NCBI RefSeq assembly: GCF_000010525.1
Contig: NC_009937.1
Coordinates: 811,501-875,500, forward strand
DNA: 64,000 nucleotides
Origin: Azorhizobium caulinodans ORS 571
Lineage (GTDB): Bacteria > Pseudomonadota > Alphaproteobacteria > Rhizobiales > Xanthobacteraceae
Direction of reading: 5' to 3'
Each line of letters starts with the position of its first letter. Within the stretch, counting starts at the first letter, position 1. The translations under genes were made by a program, and so were the position numbers. The notes under the pieces were generated by a model. That model saw only the letters and a list, made by a program, of their open reading frames with translations, made no database searches and was not told the DNA's origin. Shown in pieces: positions 56,765 to 64,000 of the stretch.

Positions 56765-58171
56765 TTAAGGAGAAAGCTCCTCGAGAACGCGCCCCTTGGT
56801 CTCCACGGCGAAGGCGCCGACGAATGCGCCGGTCACCAGGATCAGCGCCGAGAAGATGACGAACACCCACTGGATGCCGCCGAGGCCCGAGAGCACCGCG
56901 CCCACCACCAGCGGACCCGCCGATGACCCAAGCCGCAGCCATGCGCTGCCGAAGCCGGTGGCGATGGCGCGGATGCGGGTCGGATACAGCTCCGCCGAAT
57001 AGAGATAGAGCGAGAAGGTGACGCTCTGGGTGATGGCGTAGGTGATGGCGGCGAAGAACAGCACCTGCGTGGCCGATGTGGCGCCCAGCCAGCCGAGCAG
57101 GCCCAACGGCACGGCGGCAAGAAGCAGGGCGTATGTGTACCAGCGCTTGCGGCCCACCCTGTCGATGAACATGGCGCAGGTGAGCGCGCCCACGACGCCG
57201 GCTCCCGATGTGGTGAAGCCGTAGGCGAGGCTGGTGGAGAGGGGCAGGTTGAACACCTGCCGGTAGAGTGTCGGCAGCCACGTGGCCATGCCGTTGTTGA
57301 CCACATGGGTGGCGAACCACAGGGGCCAGATCATGAGCGTGCGCTTCAGGTAGATGCCTCGGAACAGCTCCCGCCAGTCGCCCTTTCCGACCTGCGCGGG
57401 GCGCAGCGCGAGGGGGCGGGGCTCTTCCAGCACATGGCCGGCAGCGGTGGCGCTGCGCTCCAGATCGGACACGATGCGGTCCGCCTCCGCATAGCGGCCA
57501 CGGGAGGCCAGCCAGCGCGGGGATTCGGACAGGAACCAGCGCAGCGGGATCATGAGCACCGATGGCACGAGCCCGACGATGAACATAGCCCGCCAACCGT
57601 AAACCGGCACAAGGAAATAGCCGATGACTCCCGCGCCCACGAGGCCGAGCAGGAACATGACCTCATAGAGCAGGAAGAACCGCCCGCGCGTCCGCGCTCC
57701 GACATATTCGTTGATGTAAGCCGATGCCACCGGCACCTCGCCGCCGGTTCCGATGCCCTGCAGGAAGCGGAACACGATCATGGAGGTGGCGCTCCATGCG
57801 GTGAGGCAGGCGATGTCCATGCTGACGAACAGCAGGATGGTGAGCAGAAGCACATGAAGCCGGCCAATCCGCTCCGCGAGCCAGCCGAAGAAGATCGCCC
57901 CCACCAACTGGCCGATGTAGCCGAGAGAGAGGATCATGCCGATTTCCTGCGGCGAGAGCCCCCACTCCTTCACCAGAACAGGCATGGCATAGGCGATGGC
58001 AATGACGGTGTAGCCATCGAAGAAGGTGGCCGCGCCGATGATGTTGCGCGTCCAGAAGACCTTGCGGGTCATCGGCAGGCGTTCGATACGGGCGCTGATA
58101 TCCGCCTGACCGTCGAAGGCTGGATCTAGGGGGGTGGCCGCGTGGGGCGCGGCAGAGGCTGGCGTCGACAT
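56765..58171 (-). CDS. MFS transporter (sugar/aromatic-acid symporter type)
   Basis: Inner-membrane symporter, 468 residues with about 12 helices. The loop 2-3 motif is GWLAERIGRLHVLLL, the helix 4-5 region carries RFLQGIGTGGEVPVASAYINEY, and the loop 8-9 copy is DRVGRKRWY. A central cytoplasmic loop of about 60 residues separates the halves. The pattern fits the AAHS/sugar porter groups that import organic acids or sugars. The FAH-family gene upstream on the same strand (170 bases) may share its pathway. Substrate unknown. Confidence 0.88.
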   Translation of the reverse strand: MSTPASAAPHAATPLDPAFDGQADISARIERLPMTRKVFWTRNIIGAATFFDGYTVIAIAYAMPVLVKEWGLSPQEIGMILSLGYIGQLVGAIFFGWLAERIGRLHVLLLTILLFVSMDIACLTAWSATSMIVFRFLQGIGTGGEVPVASAYINEYVGARTRGRFFLLYEVMFLLGLVGAGVIGYFLVPVYGWRAMFIVGLVPSVLMIPLRWFLSESPRWLASRGRYAEADRIVSDLERSATAAGHVLEEPRPLALRPAQVGKGDWRELFRGIYLKRTLMIWPLWFATHVVNNGMATWLPTLYRQVFNLPLSTSLAYGFTTSGAGVVGALTCAMFIDRVGRKRWYTYALLLAAVPLGLLGWLGATSATQVLFFAAITYAITQSVTFSLYLYSAELYPTRIRAIATGFGSAWLRLGSSAGPLVVGAVLSGLGGIQWVFVIFSALILVTGAFVGAFAVETKGRVLEELSP

Positions 58172-58341
58172 TCCTCGCTCCTGCAGAGTTGTTTATTGGC
58201 CGGCGCTGCCTTGAAGGGCCCCGGCGGACGGAATGGGGAGAAGCGGGCGCGCGCCGGCCTTCACGTCCGGCTGGAGAGCCGCGCGCCCGTCAGGTCTGCT
58301 TGGGGTTGCGGATGGGGCCTGCCATCCGCCACCGTCATCGG

Positions 58342-59190
58342 TCAGGCTTCGTCGGCAACGCCGTTGCGCAGGATGCCGACGCGGTCGATCTCCACCTCGA
58401 CGATGTCGCCGGGCTTCATCCAAAGCGGAGGCGTGCGCTTGGCGCCGACGCCGCCGGGCGTTCCGGTCACGATGACGTCGCCGGGTTCGAGGTTGGTGAA
58501 GGTGGAGCAATATTCGATCTGGCAGGGGATATCGAAGATCATCTGCGAGATGAGCGCTTCCTGCACCACCGTCCCGTTCAGCCGCGTCTCCAGCTTCATG
58601 GTGGTGATGTCGCCCGCCTCGTCCGGCGTCATCATCCACGGGCCGAAGGCGCCGGTGCCGGGGAAGTTCTTGCCCGGTGCGAACTGGTGGGTGTGGCGCT
58701 GGAAATCGCGGATGCTGCCTTCATTGTAGCAGCTGTAGCCGGCGATGTGGCTCCAGGCGTTCTCGCGCGTGATGTAGCGGCCGGGCTTGCCGATGATGAT
58801 CGCAAGCTCACCTTCGAAATCGAGGTGCTGGGACACGCGCGGTCGGATGATGTGCGCCAGATGGCCGATCTGGCTGTCGGCGAAGCGGGTGAACACCGTG
58901 GGGTGTTCCACCACGGCCCGTCCTGTCTCCAGCCGGTGCATCTCATAATTGAGGCCGATGCAGAGCACCTTGTTGGAATCCGGGATGACCGGCAGCCAGG
59001 TGATCTCCGAAAGCGGATGGCGTGCGGCCTGCGGCAGGGCCGCTTCCACCTGAGACAGCGCATCGGCTGCCAAAACGGCCTTCAGGCTTCCATAGCGGTC
59101 CCGAAGCACGGCGCCGACGTCCAGCGCTTCATCTCCCGCGATGACGCCCCAGGTCGGCCGGGCGCCGATTTTGAATGTTGCGAGCTTCAT
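58342..59190 (-). CDS. Fumarylacetoacetate hydrolase (FAH) family protein
   Basis: 282 residues. The family's metal-binding segment is DFEGELAIIIG, and the C-terminal core reads GDVIVTGTPGGVG. Members cleave or decarboxylate 2-oxo-diacids in aromatic or sugar-acid catabolism. ATG 59190 (MKLATFK) is chosen because AGAAGGGAC precedes it; the frame extends to 59238. Divergent from a GntR regulator and upstream of the MFS gene, so a regulated uptake-and-degradation unit is plausible. Confidence 0.9.
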   Translation of the reverse strand: MKLATFKIGARPTWGVIAGDEALDVGAVLRDRYGSLKAVLAADALSQVEAALPQAARHPLSEITWLPVIPDSNKVLCIGLNYEMHRLETGRAVVEHPTVFTRFADSQIGHLAHIIRPRVSQHLDFEGELAIIIGKPGRYITRENAWSHIAGYSCYNEGSIRDFQRHTHQFAPGKNFPGTGAFGPWMMTPDEAGDITTMKLETRLNGTVVQEALISQMIFDIPCQIEYCSTFTNLEPGDVIVTGTPGGVGAKRTPPLWMKPGDIVEVEIDRVGILRNGVADEA

Positions 59191-59285
59191 GTCTGTCCCT
59201 TCTGCGATCGCACAACGCTGGATCGTCTGCTGCGTCACGCTCCGCTCGATGGCGCGACGACGGCAGGACAGGACTATATCGCTAA

Positions 59286-59306
59286 AAAATCTCTCAGACA
59301 GATTTT
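59286..59306. promoter_or_regulatory. Inverted repeat AAAATCT-N7-AGATTTT, candidate GntR operator
   Basis: Exact 7-bp arms in the AT-rich divergent region between the FAH gene and the GntR gene. It lies 96 bases upstream of the FAH gene and 135 bases upstream of the regulator gene. Confidence 0.5.
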
Positions 59307-59440
59307 ATGTATGAAACTGGCGCGCTGCGCCATAAAAATATATATTGACGCAGAACGGGTTCGTGAATATTTTCTGGGGCCCGTGCCGTGCCTTTAGGGC
59401 ATGGCGTGCCGTCTTTCGGGTGGAGTTGAGTCTTTTGAGG

Positions 59441-60172
59441 ATGGATCCGCGGCGCCGCAGCGACAGCACGGAAAAAGGGGCTGCCGCCGCCAACGATGCC
59501 GCAGCCCCCGTGTCTGCCGCGCCGGGTACCGTGACCATGCAGCTCTATCACCGCCTGCGGGAGGACATCATCCGCGGGGCGTTGGCGCCGGGGCAGAAGC
59601 TGAAGATCGACGAGCTGTGCCGCAGCTATGAGGTCGGCTCCAGCCCGCTGCGGGAGGCGCTGAACCTGCTCACGTCATTCGGCTTCGTGGAGCGCCTCGA
59701 ACAGCGCGGCTTTCAGGTGAAGCCCATCAGCGCGGATGAGTATGACGACATCGTCAGATGCCGCTGCTGGATCGAGGAACGGGCGCTCCGGGAAGCCATC
59801 GCCCACGGCGATGGCGCATGGGAGGAAGATGTCACGCTGGCGCTCTTCCGGCTCGACAGGGCTGCGCGCGTCCGGCACGCCGCCATAGATCCCGAGTGGG
59901 AGAAGCTGCACCACGCCTTTCACATGACGCTTCTGGCGCCCTGCGGCTCCAGCATCCTCATGGAATATTGCGAGCATCTGTTCACCCAGAGCATCCGCTA
60001 CCGGCAGATCGCCGGTCTTCTGGAGCTGTCCGTGCGCGATCCGCAGGCGGAGCACGCCGAGATTGCCAAGGCTGTTCTGGAGCGCGATGCCGATGCGGCG
60101 GTCGCCCTGCTATGCGCGCACTACCGCCGCACGCAGGATGCCCTGAAGGAGAAGCTGTTCGCTGCCGGGTGA
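59441..60172 (+). CDS. GntR family regulator with FCD domain
   Basis: About 243 residues. The N-terminal winged helix (YHRLREDIIRGALAPGQKLKIDELCRSYEVGSSPLREALNLL in part) is of the FadR subgroup. A helical FCD effector domain follows, with potential metal-binding His and Asp residues (EEWEKLHHAFHMTLL-like region). ATG 59441 starts a charged leader; the frame begins at 59345 without a good ribosome site. Divergent from the FAH gene, which it probably represses. Confidence 0.87.
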   Translation: MDPRRRSDSTEKGAAAANDAAAPVSAAPGTVTMQLYHRLREDIIRGALAPGQKLKIDELCRSYEVGSSPLREALNLLTSFGFVERLEQRGFQVKPISADEYDDIVRCRCWIEERALREAIAHGDGAWEEDVTLALFRLDRAARVRHAAIDPEWEKLHHAFHMTLLAPCGSSILMEYCEHLFTQSIRYRQIAGLLELSVRDPQAEHAEIAKAVLERDADAAVALLCAHYRRTQDALKEKLFAAG

Positions 60173-60260
60173 GCCGTGAGCGGAAGCGGCCGCAGGGGCG
60201 GCCACTTCGCGATTCCGAGCAGGGCAGAGGCGTCTGCCGCGCCTCGCCCCGCCGGCGTCT

Positions 60261-61847
60261 TCAGTAGCCGAGCGCCATGCCGTCCTTGCGGGGTTCCGAA
60301 CCGGCGGCGAGGATGCCGGTCTCCTGGTCGATCCAGATCATCTGCGCGCCGCCCAGCGGGTCCGCCGACCACTTGGCCGCGTGGCCGCGCTTCAGCATCT
60401 CGTCGAGCAGGCCGGGTTCATATTCCGGCTCCAGTTCCAGCGCACCGTTGTAGGCAAAGCTGCGCGGCGCCTCCATGGCCTGCTGCACGTCCATCCCGCG
60501 ATCGATAATGTTGGTCAGCAGTTCCACATGGCCCATGGTCTGGTACTGCCCGCCCATGACACCGAAGGGCGCGACGGTCTTGCCGTCCTTCATCACCATG
60601 CCTGGAATGATGGTGTGCAGCGGCCGCTTGGAAGGGCCGATGGCATTCGGGTGGCCCTTGATGAGGCGGAACTGCGCGCCGCGATTGTGCAGCAGGAAGC
60701 CGGACTTCGGTGCCGTGATGCAACTGCCGAACTGGTGGAAGATGGAGTTGATGAGCGAGATGGCGTTGCCGTCCTTGTCCACCACGCAGAGATAGACGGT
60801 GTCTGTGTGTGCCACCTTCGGCCACACGATGGGATCGGCCGCCTTGGCCATGTCCACGCGCGAGCGGGCAAAGGCCGCCCATTCCGGCGACAGCAGTTCG
60901 GCGACCGGCACGGAGGCCTGAACCGGATCTGCGAACAGATGGTCGCGGTGGTGATAGACCTGCTTGTTGATCTCCGCGAAGAGGTGGATGCGATCCGCCT
61001 CCCCAAGGGCGTCGGGCGAGAGGTCATAGCCCTCCAGCGCGTTCAGCATCATCAGCACGCCGAGGCCCTGGCCATTGGGCGGGCACTCATAGACGTCATA
61101 GCCGCGATAGTTGGTGGTGACGGGCGTCACATATTCCGCTTCGGCCGCAGCGAAATCCTCCAGCGTGTGGAGCCCGCCCAGTTCCTTCAGCCGGGCCACC
61201 GCATCCTCAGCCACCTCGCCCGTGTAGAAGGCATCGCGCCCGCCTTCCGCGATCTTGCGCAGCGTGGCGGCGAGCTTGGGCTGGCGGTGGACGTCGCCCT
61301 GGCCCGGCGCCTTGCCGCCCGGCAGGAAGATCTCGACGCTCACCGCGTCGCGCTGGAGGCGATGGGCATACTGCGCCCAGTCGCGCGCCACGCGGGGCTG
61401 CACCACATAGCCCTCTTCCGCGAGGCGAATGGCGGGGGCGAGCACGTCGGCGAGCGAGCGCGTGCCGTGGTCCGCCAGCAGCTTCGTCCAGGCGGCGATC
61501 GCGCCGGGAATGGTGACGGCATGGGGCGAATCGAGCGGGATCTCGGTGATGCCCTGCTCGATGAACCAGTCCACGTTCGCCGCCGCCGGCGCCTTGCCCG
61601 AGCCGTTGAGGGCAATGGGCGCGCTCGCGCCCTTCGGCGTGTAGAGCACGAAGCAGTCGCCGCCGATGCCGGTCATGTGCGGGTCGACCACACACTGCAC
61701 GGCCACGGCCGTGATGGCGGCATCCACCGCATTGCCGCCGGCGCGCAGCATGTCGAGCGCGGCAAGGCTGGAGAGCGGATGGGAGGTGGCCACCGCCGCA
61801 TTGCGCGCGAACACGGTGGAGCGGCCGGTCTTGAAGAAATTACGCAC
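60261..61847 (-). CDS. Gamma-glutamyltransferase family protein
   Basis: 528 residues, normal length for the self-cleaving GGT family. The catalytic Thr at the new N-terminus of the small chain is expected in VAHTDTVYLCVVD. The first segment ATSHPLSSLAALDMLRAGGNAVDAA is the family signature. No signal peptide is visible after the GTG start at 61847, so it may be cytoplasmic. Known members cleave glutathione or act on other gamma-glutamyl compounds and related acylases. It lies 30 bases after a dipeptide-type ABC ATPase, which suggests import followed by hydrolysis. Confidence 0.9.
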   Translation of the reverse strand: MRNFFKTGRSTVFARNAAVATSHPLSSLAALDMLRAGGNAVDAAITAVAVQCVVDPHMTGIGGDCFVLYTPKGASAPIALNGSGKAPAAANVDWFIEQGITEIPLDSPHAVTIPGAIAAWTKLLADHGTRSLADVLAPAIRLAEEGYVVQPRVARDWAQYAHRLQRDAVSVEIFLPGGKAPGQGDVHRQPKLAATLRKIAEGGRDAFYTGEVAEDAVARLKELGGLHTLEDFAAAEAEYVTPVTTNYRGYDVYECPPNGQGLGVLMMLNALEGYDLSPDALGEADRIHLFAEINKQVYHHRDHLFADPVQASVPVAELLSPEWAAFARSRVDMAKAADPIVWPKVAHTDTVYLCVVDKDGNAISLINSIFHQFGSCITAPKSGFLLHNRGAQFRLIKGHPNAIGPSKRPLHTIIPGMVMKDGKTVAPFGVMGGQYQTMGHVELLTNIIDRGMDVQQAMEAPRSFAYNGALELEPEYEPGLLDEMLKRGHAAKWSADPLGGAQMIWIDQETGILAAGSEPRKDGMALGY

Positions 61848-61877
61848 GGGGACGTTTCCTTGGGGTTCTGCTGGCCG

Positions 61878-62828
61878 TCAGCCGATGGCGGCCTGGGCGA
61901 CGAAATGCCCGGGCGCGGCTTCCACGAGCGCGTGGCTCGCCTCGTCGTCGGGCAGGTTGGCGATGGCGGGCAGGCGCGTGCGCGCCCGCTCGACGGCGGG
62001 GTCCGGCACCGGCACGGCGGAGAGCAGCCGGCGCGTGTAGGGGTGAAGCGGATTGGCGTAGAGCATCTCGCTCGGCGCGATCTCAACGATGCGCCCCTTC
62101 CAGATCACCGCGACCCGGTGGCAGAGGTAGCGCACCATCCGTAGGTCGTGGGAAATGAAGAGATAGGCGAGGCCCAGCTCTTCCTGCAGATCCTGCAACA
62201 GGTTCACCACCTGCGCCTGGATGGAGACGTCGAGCGCCGCGATGGGTTCGTCCGCCACGATGAAGGAGGGCTTCACCGCAATCGCGCGCGCGATGCAGAT
62301 GCGCTGGCGCTGGCCGCCGGAAAACTGGTGCGGGAAGCGCGCCATATAGCGCGGATCGAGCCCCACCTTGGCGAACAGCTCCGCCACGATGTCCCGTCGC
62401 TCGGCGCTGCTCGGCGCGATGTCGTGGATCAGCAACGGCTCTGCGACGAAATCGCCCACCGTCATGCGTGGATTAAGCGCGGAATAGGGGTCCTGAAACA
62501 CCATCTGCATGCGCTTGCGCATGGCCCGCATCTGCCGCTCGCTCTGCTGCGTCAGGTCCGTGCCCTCGAAGGCGACGACGCCGGAGGTGGGCGGGTTCAG
62601 CATGGTGACGGCGCGGCCGATGGTGCTCTTGCCCGAGCCGCTTTCGCCCACGAGCCCCAGCGTCTCGTTGGGCAGGATGTCGAACGAGACATTCTCCACC
62701 GCCTTGAAGACGGTGGTCTTGAAGCCCCAGCCGCTGCGCAGGGGATAGTGCTTGCACAGGTTGCGCACGGAGATGAGCGGATAGCCGCTTGGGGCGGCGG
62801 TCTCGGGGGAGGGGGAGTGGGCGGTCAT
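61878..62828 (-). CDS. Peptide ABC transporter ATP-binding protein, DppF/OppF type
   Basis: Cytoplasmic ATPase, 316 residues. Walker A is GESGSGKST, the signature FSGGQRQRICIARA, Walker B FIVADEPIAALD. The C-terminal extension after the nucleotide-binding domain (LHPYTRRLLSAVPVPDP) is typical of the DppF/OppF group. Its start overlaps the stop of the DppD-type gene by 4 bases. Binding protein and permeases would lie beyond the right edge, upstream on this strand. Glutathione or gamma-glutamyl peptides are a possible substrate given the GGT gene. Confidence 0.92.
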   Translation of the reverse strand: MTAHSPSPETAAPSGYPLISVRNLCKHYPLRSGWGFKTTVFKAVENVSFDILPNETLGLVGESGSGKSTIGRAVTMLNPPTSGVVAFEGTDLTQQSERQMRAMRKRMQMVFQDPYSALNPRMTVGDFVAEPLLIHDIAPSSAERRDIVAELFAKVGLDPRYMARFPHQFSGGQRQRICIARAIAVKPSFIVADEPIAALDVSIQAQVVNLLQDLQEELGLAYLFISHDLRMVRYLCHRVAVIWKGRIVEIAPSEMLYANPLHPYTRRLLSAVPVPDPAVERARTRLPAIANLPDDEASHALVEAAPGHFVAQAAIG

Positions 62829-63865
62829 GGCGTCGCCTCCGCGGCGAGAAGCTTCGGCAGGTCATACCAGGCGGCCACAAGATGGCCGGCCTCGGCACCG
62901 GGCGCCTGTGCGAGCGGCGGGCGCTCGGTGAAGCAGCGCGGCGTCGCATAGCGGTTGCGCGGCGCGAAGGGGTCGCCCGGCGGGGGAAAGCGCATGTCCG
63001 GCGGCGTGCCGTCGATCTGGGTGAGGCGCCGACGTTTGCCGGCCGGCGCCGTGAGATCGGGCAGCGAGCGCAGGAGGCCGAGCGTATAGGCGCTGCGGGG
63101 ATCGCGGAACACGTCATCCACCGGCCCGCGTTCCATCACCCGGCCGGCATACATCACCTGCACCGTGTCCGCGATGCCGGCCACCACACCGAGATCATGG
63201 GTGATCCAGATCACCGCCATGCCGATCTCGCGCTTCAGCTCCTTCACCAGCTCGATCACGTCCGCCTGCACGGTCACGTCGAGGGCGGTGGTGGCCTCGT
63301 CCGCGATCAGCAGCCGGGGACGACAGGAGATGCCCATGGCGATCATGATGCGCTGGCGCTGGCCGCCGGAGAATTCGTGCGGAAACTGGTCCACGCGCCG
63401 GGCGGCATCGGGCAGGCGCACCATGTCCATCAGCTCGATGGCGCGCTTGCGGGCGGCGTCGGCGCCGAGACCCAAATGGAGCATCAAGGGCTCCATGATC
63501 TGCCGCCCCACCGTCATGGACGGGTTGAGCGAACTCATGGGGTCCTGGAACACGAAGCCGATGGCGCCGCCCCGGATCTTGCGCAGCTCGGCGTCCGAGA
63601 GGGTGAGCAGGTCGCGCCCCTCGAACAGCACCTGCCCGCTGGCGATGCCGCCGGGCGGCATGGGGATGAGGCGCAGCATGGCGAGCACGTGCACGCTCTT
63701 GCCCGAGCCGCTCTCGCCCACGATGCCGAGGGTCTCGCCCTCCTTCAGCGTGTAGCTGACGCCGTTCACCGCATGGACGACGCTGTCCTTGTCGGCGAAG
63801 GCGACGCCGAGGTCGCGGACCTCAAGCAGCGGGGGCTTGGAGGGCGTGGAGGAGATGTCGGTCAC
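62825..63865 (-). CDS. Peptide ABC transporter ATP-binding protein, DppD/OppD type
   Basis: Cytoplasmic ATPase, 346 residues. Walker A is GESGSGKSVH, the signature FSGGQRQRIMIAMG, Walker B LLIADEATTALD. The C-terminal extension (AYTLGLLRSLPDL and PPDMRFPPPGDPFAPRN) fits the OppD/DppD group. Translationally coupled to the DppF-type gene by a 4-base overlap. It is the first ATPase of the pair; the gap upstream holds a GC-rich hairpin repeat. Confidence 0.92.
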   Translation of the reverse strand: MTDISSTPSKPPLLEVRDLGVAFADKDSVVHAVNGVSYTLKEGETLGIVGESGSGKSVHVLAMLRLIPMPPGGIASGQVLFEGRDLLTLSDAELRKIRGGAIGFVFQDPMSSLNPSMTVGRQIMEPLMLHLGLGADAARKRAIELMDMVRLPDAARRVDQFPHEFSGGQRQRIMIAMGISCRPRLLIADEATTALDVTVQADVIELVKELKREIGMAVIWITHDLGVVAGIADTVQVMYAGRVMERGPVDDVFRDPRSAYTLGLLRSLPDLTAPAGKRRRLTQIDGTPPDMRFPPPGDPFAPRNRYATPRCFTERPPLAQAPGAEAGHLVAAWYDLPKLLAAEATP

Positions 63866-63910
63866 AGGCGCTCTCCTCCGCGTGCGCTCACGAAGGTCGC
63901 ATGTGCCACC

Positions 63911-63950
63911 GTCTCCCTCCCCCCTTGTGGGGGAGGGCTGGGGAGGGGGG
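63911..63950. repeat. GC-rich intergenic hairpin repeat
   Basis: A CCCTCCCCC stem pairs with GGGGGAGGG across a short TTGT-containing loop, followed by a second G-rich tract. Elements of this look are common between genes in GC-rich alphaproteobacteria. Its position between transporter genes may reflect transcript processing or termination. Confidence 0.5.
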
Positions 63951-64000
63951 TGATGCCCTCTCCGCTCGCCCCACGGATGGGCTGACTCAAACCGGCAGCC

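Overview
The window is about 64 kb of uniformly GC-rich DNA from an alphaproteobacterium. I infer the order Hyphomicrobiales, possibly Xanthobacteraceae (Azorhizobium or Xanthobacter-like). The reasons are an IalB-type protein, TamA/TamB, RlmN and ArgG of alphaproteobacterial style, a blcABC lactone operon like that of Agrobacterium, and codon use rich in G/C third positions. No rRNA, tRNA, CRISPR array, transposase or phage gene was found. The window is cut inside a chemoreceptor gene on the left. On the right it ends just beyond a pair of peptide-transporter ATPases.

Layout. 1-5.7 kb: three tandem chemoreceptor genes on the minus strand, two with nearly identical signalling halves. 6.2-8.6 kb: a two-gene amino-acid ABC importer whose binding protein and permease are fused. 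8.6-14.7 kb: a class III aminotransferase, a divergent MocR-type regulator, and a catabolic set (DapA-like aldolase/lyase, SDR dehydrogenase, D-threonine/3-hydroxyaspartate aldolase family). 14.9-16.7 kb: a sulfotransferase with an AT-rich upstream region. 16.7-25.3 kb: a TetR regulator with an FAD monooxygenase, a DUF3422 protein, an alpha/beta hydrolase, a secreted pepsin-like protein, a metallo-beta-lactamase-fold hydrolase and a diguanylate cyclase. 25.5-27.3 kb: a MarR regulator translationally coupled to a Bcr/CflA-type exporter. 27.3-29.8 kb: an 827-residue membrane protein carrying 13 tandem copies of a FliM-like peptide. 29.9-38.5 kb: housekeeping genes (argG, rlmN, ialB and others) plus three tandem paralogous small membrane proteins. 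38.5-44.9 kb: tamB and tamA. 46.1-52.0 kb: a sigma-54 activator divergent from a cyanate-type ABC importer and cyanase. 52.1-56.7 kb: blcR-like regulator and blcA, blcB, blcC. 56.8-63.9 kb: MFS transporter, FAH-family protein, GntR regulator, gamma-glutamyltransferase-like protein and a DppD/DppF pair.

How parts work together. The cyanate block reads as a complete regulated module: an enhancer-binding protein, a textbook -24/-12 promoter with an upstream inverted repeat, then importer and cyanase for use of cyanate as a nitrogen source. The blc block converts gamma-butyrolactone, and possibly acyl-homoserine lactones, through 4-hydroxybutyrate and succinic semialdehyde to succinate.

The strongest candidate for something undescribed is the repeat protein at 27.3-29.8 kb. 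Each repeat contains LSQKELDAL, close to the peptide at the N-terminus of the flagellar switch protein FliM that binds phosphorylated CheY. The protein appears anchored in the inner membrane with the repeats in the cytoplasm. A multivalent docking scaffold for a response regulator is therefore a reasonable hypothesis, although no cheY or flagellar gene lies in the window.
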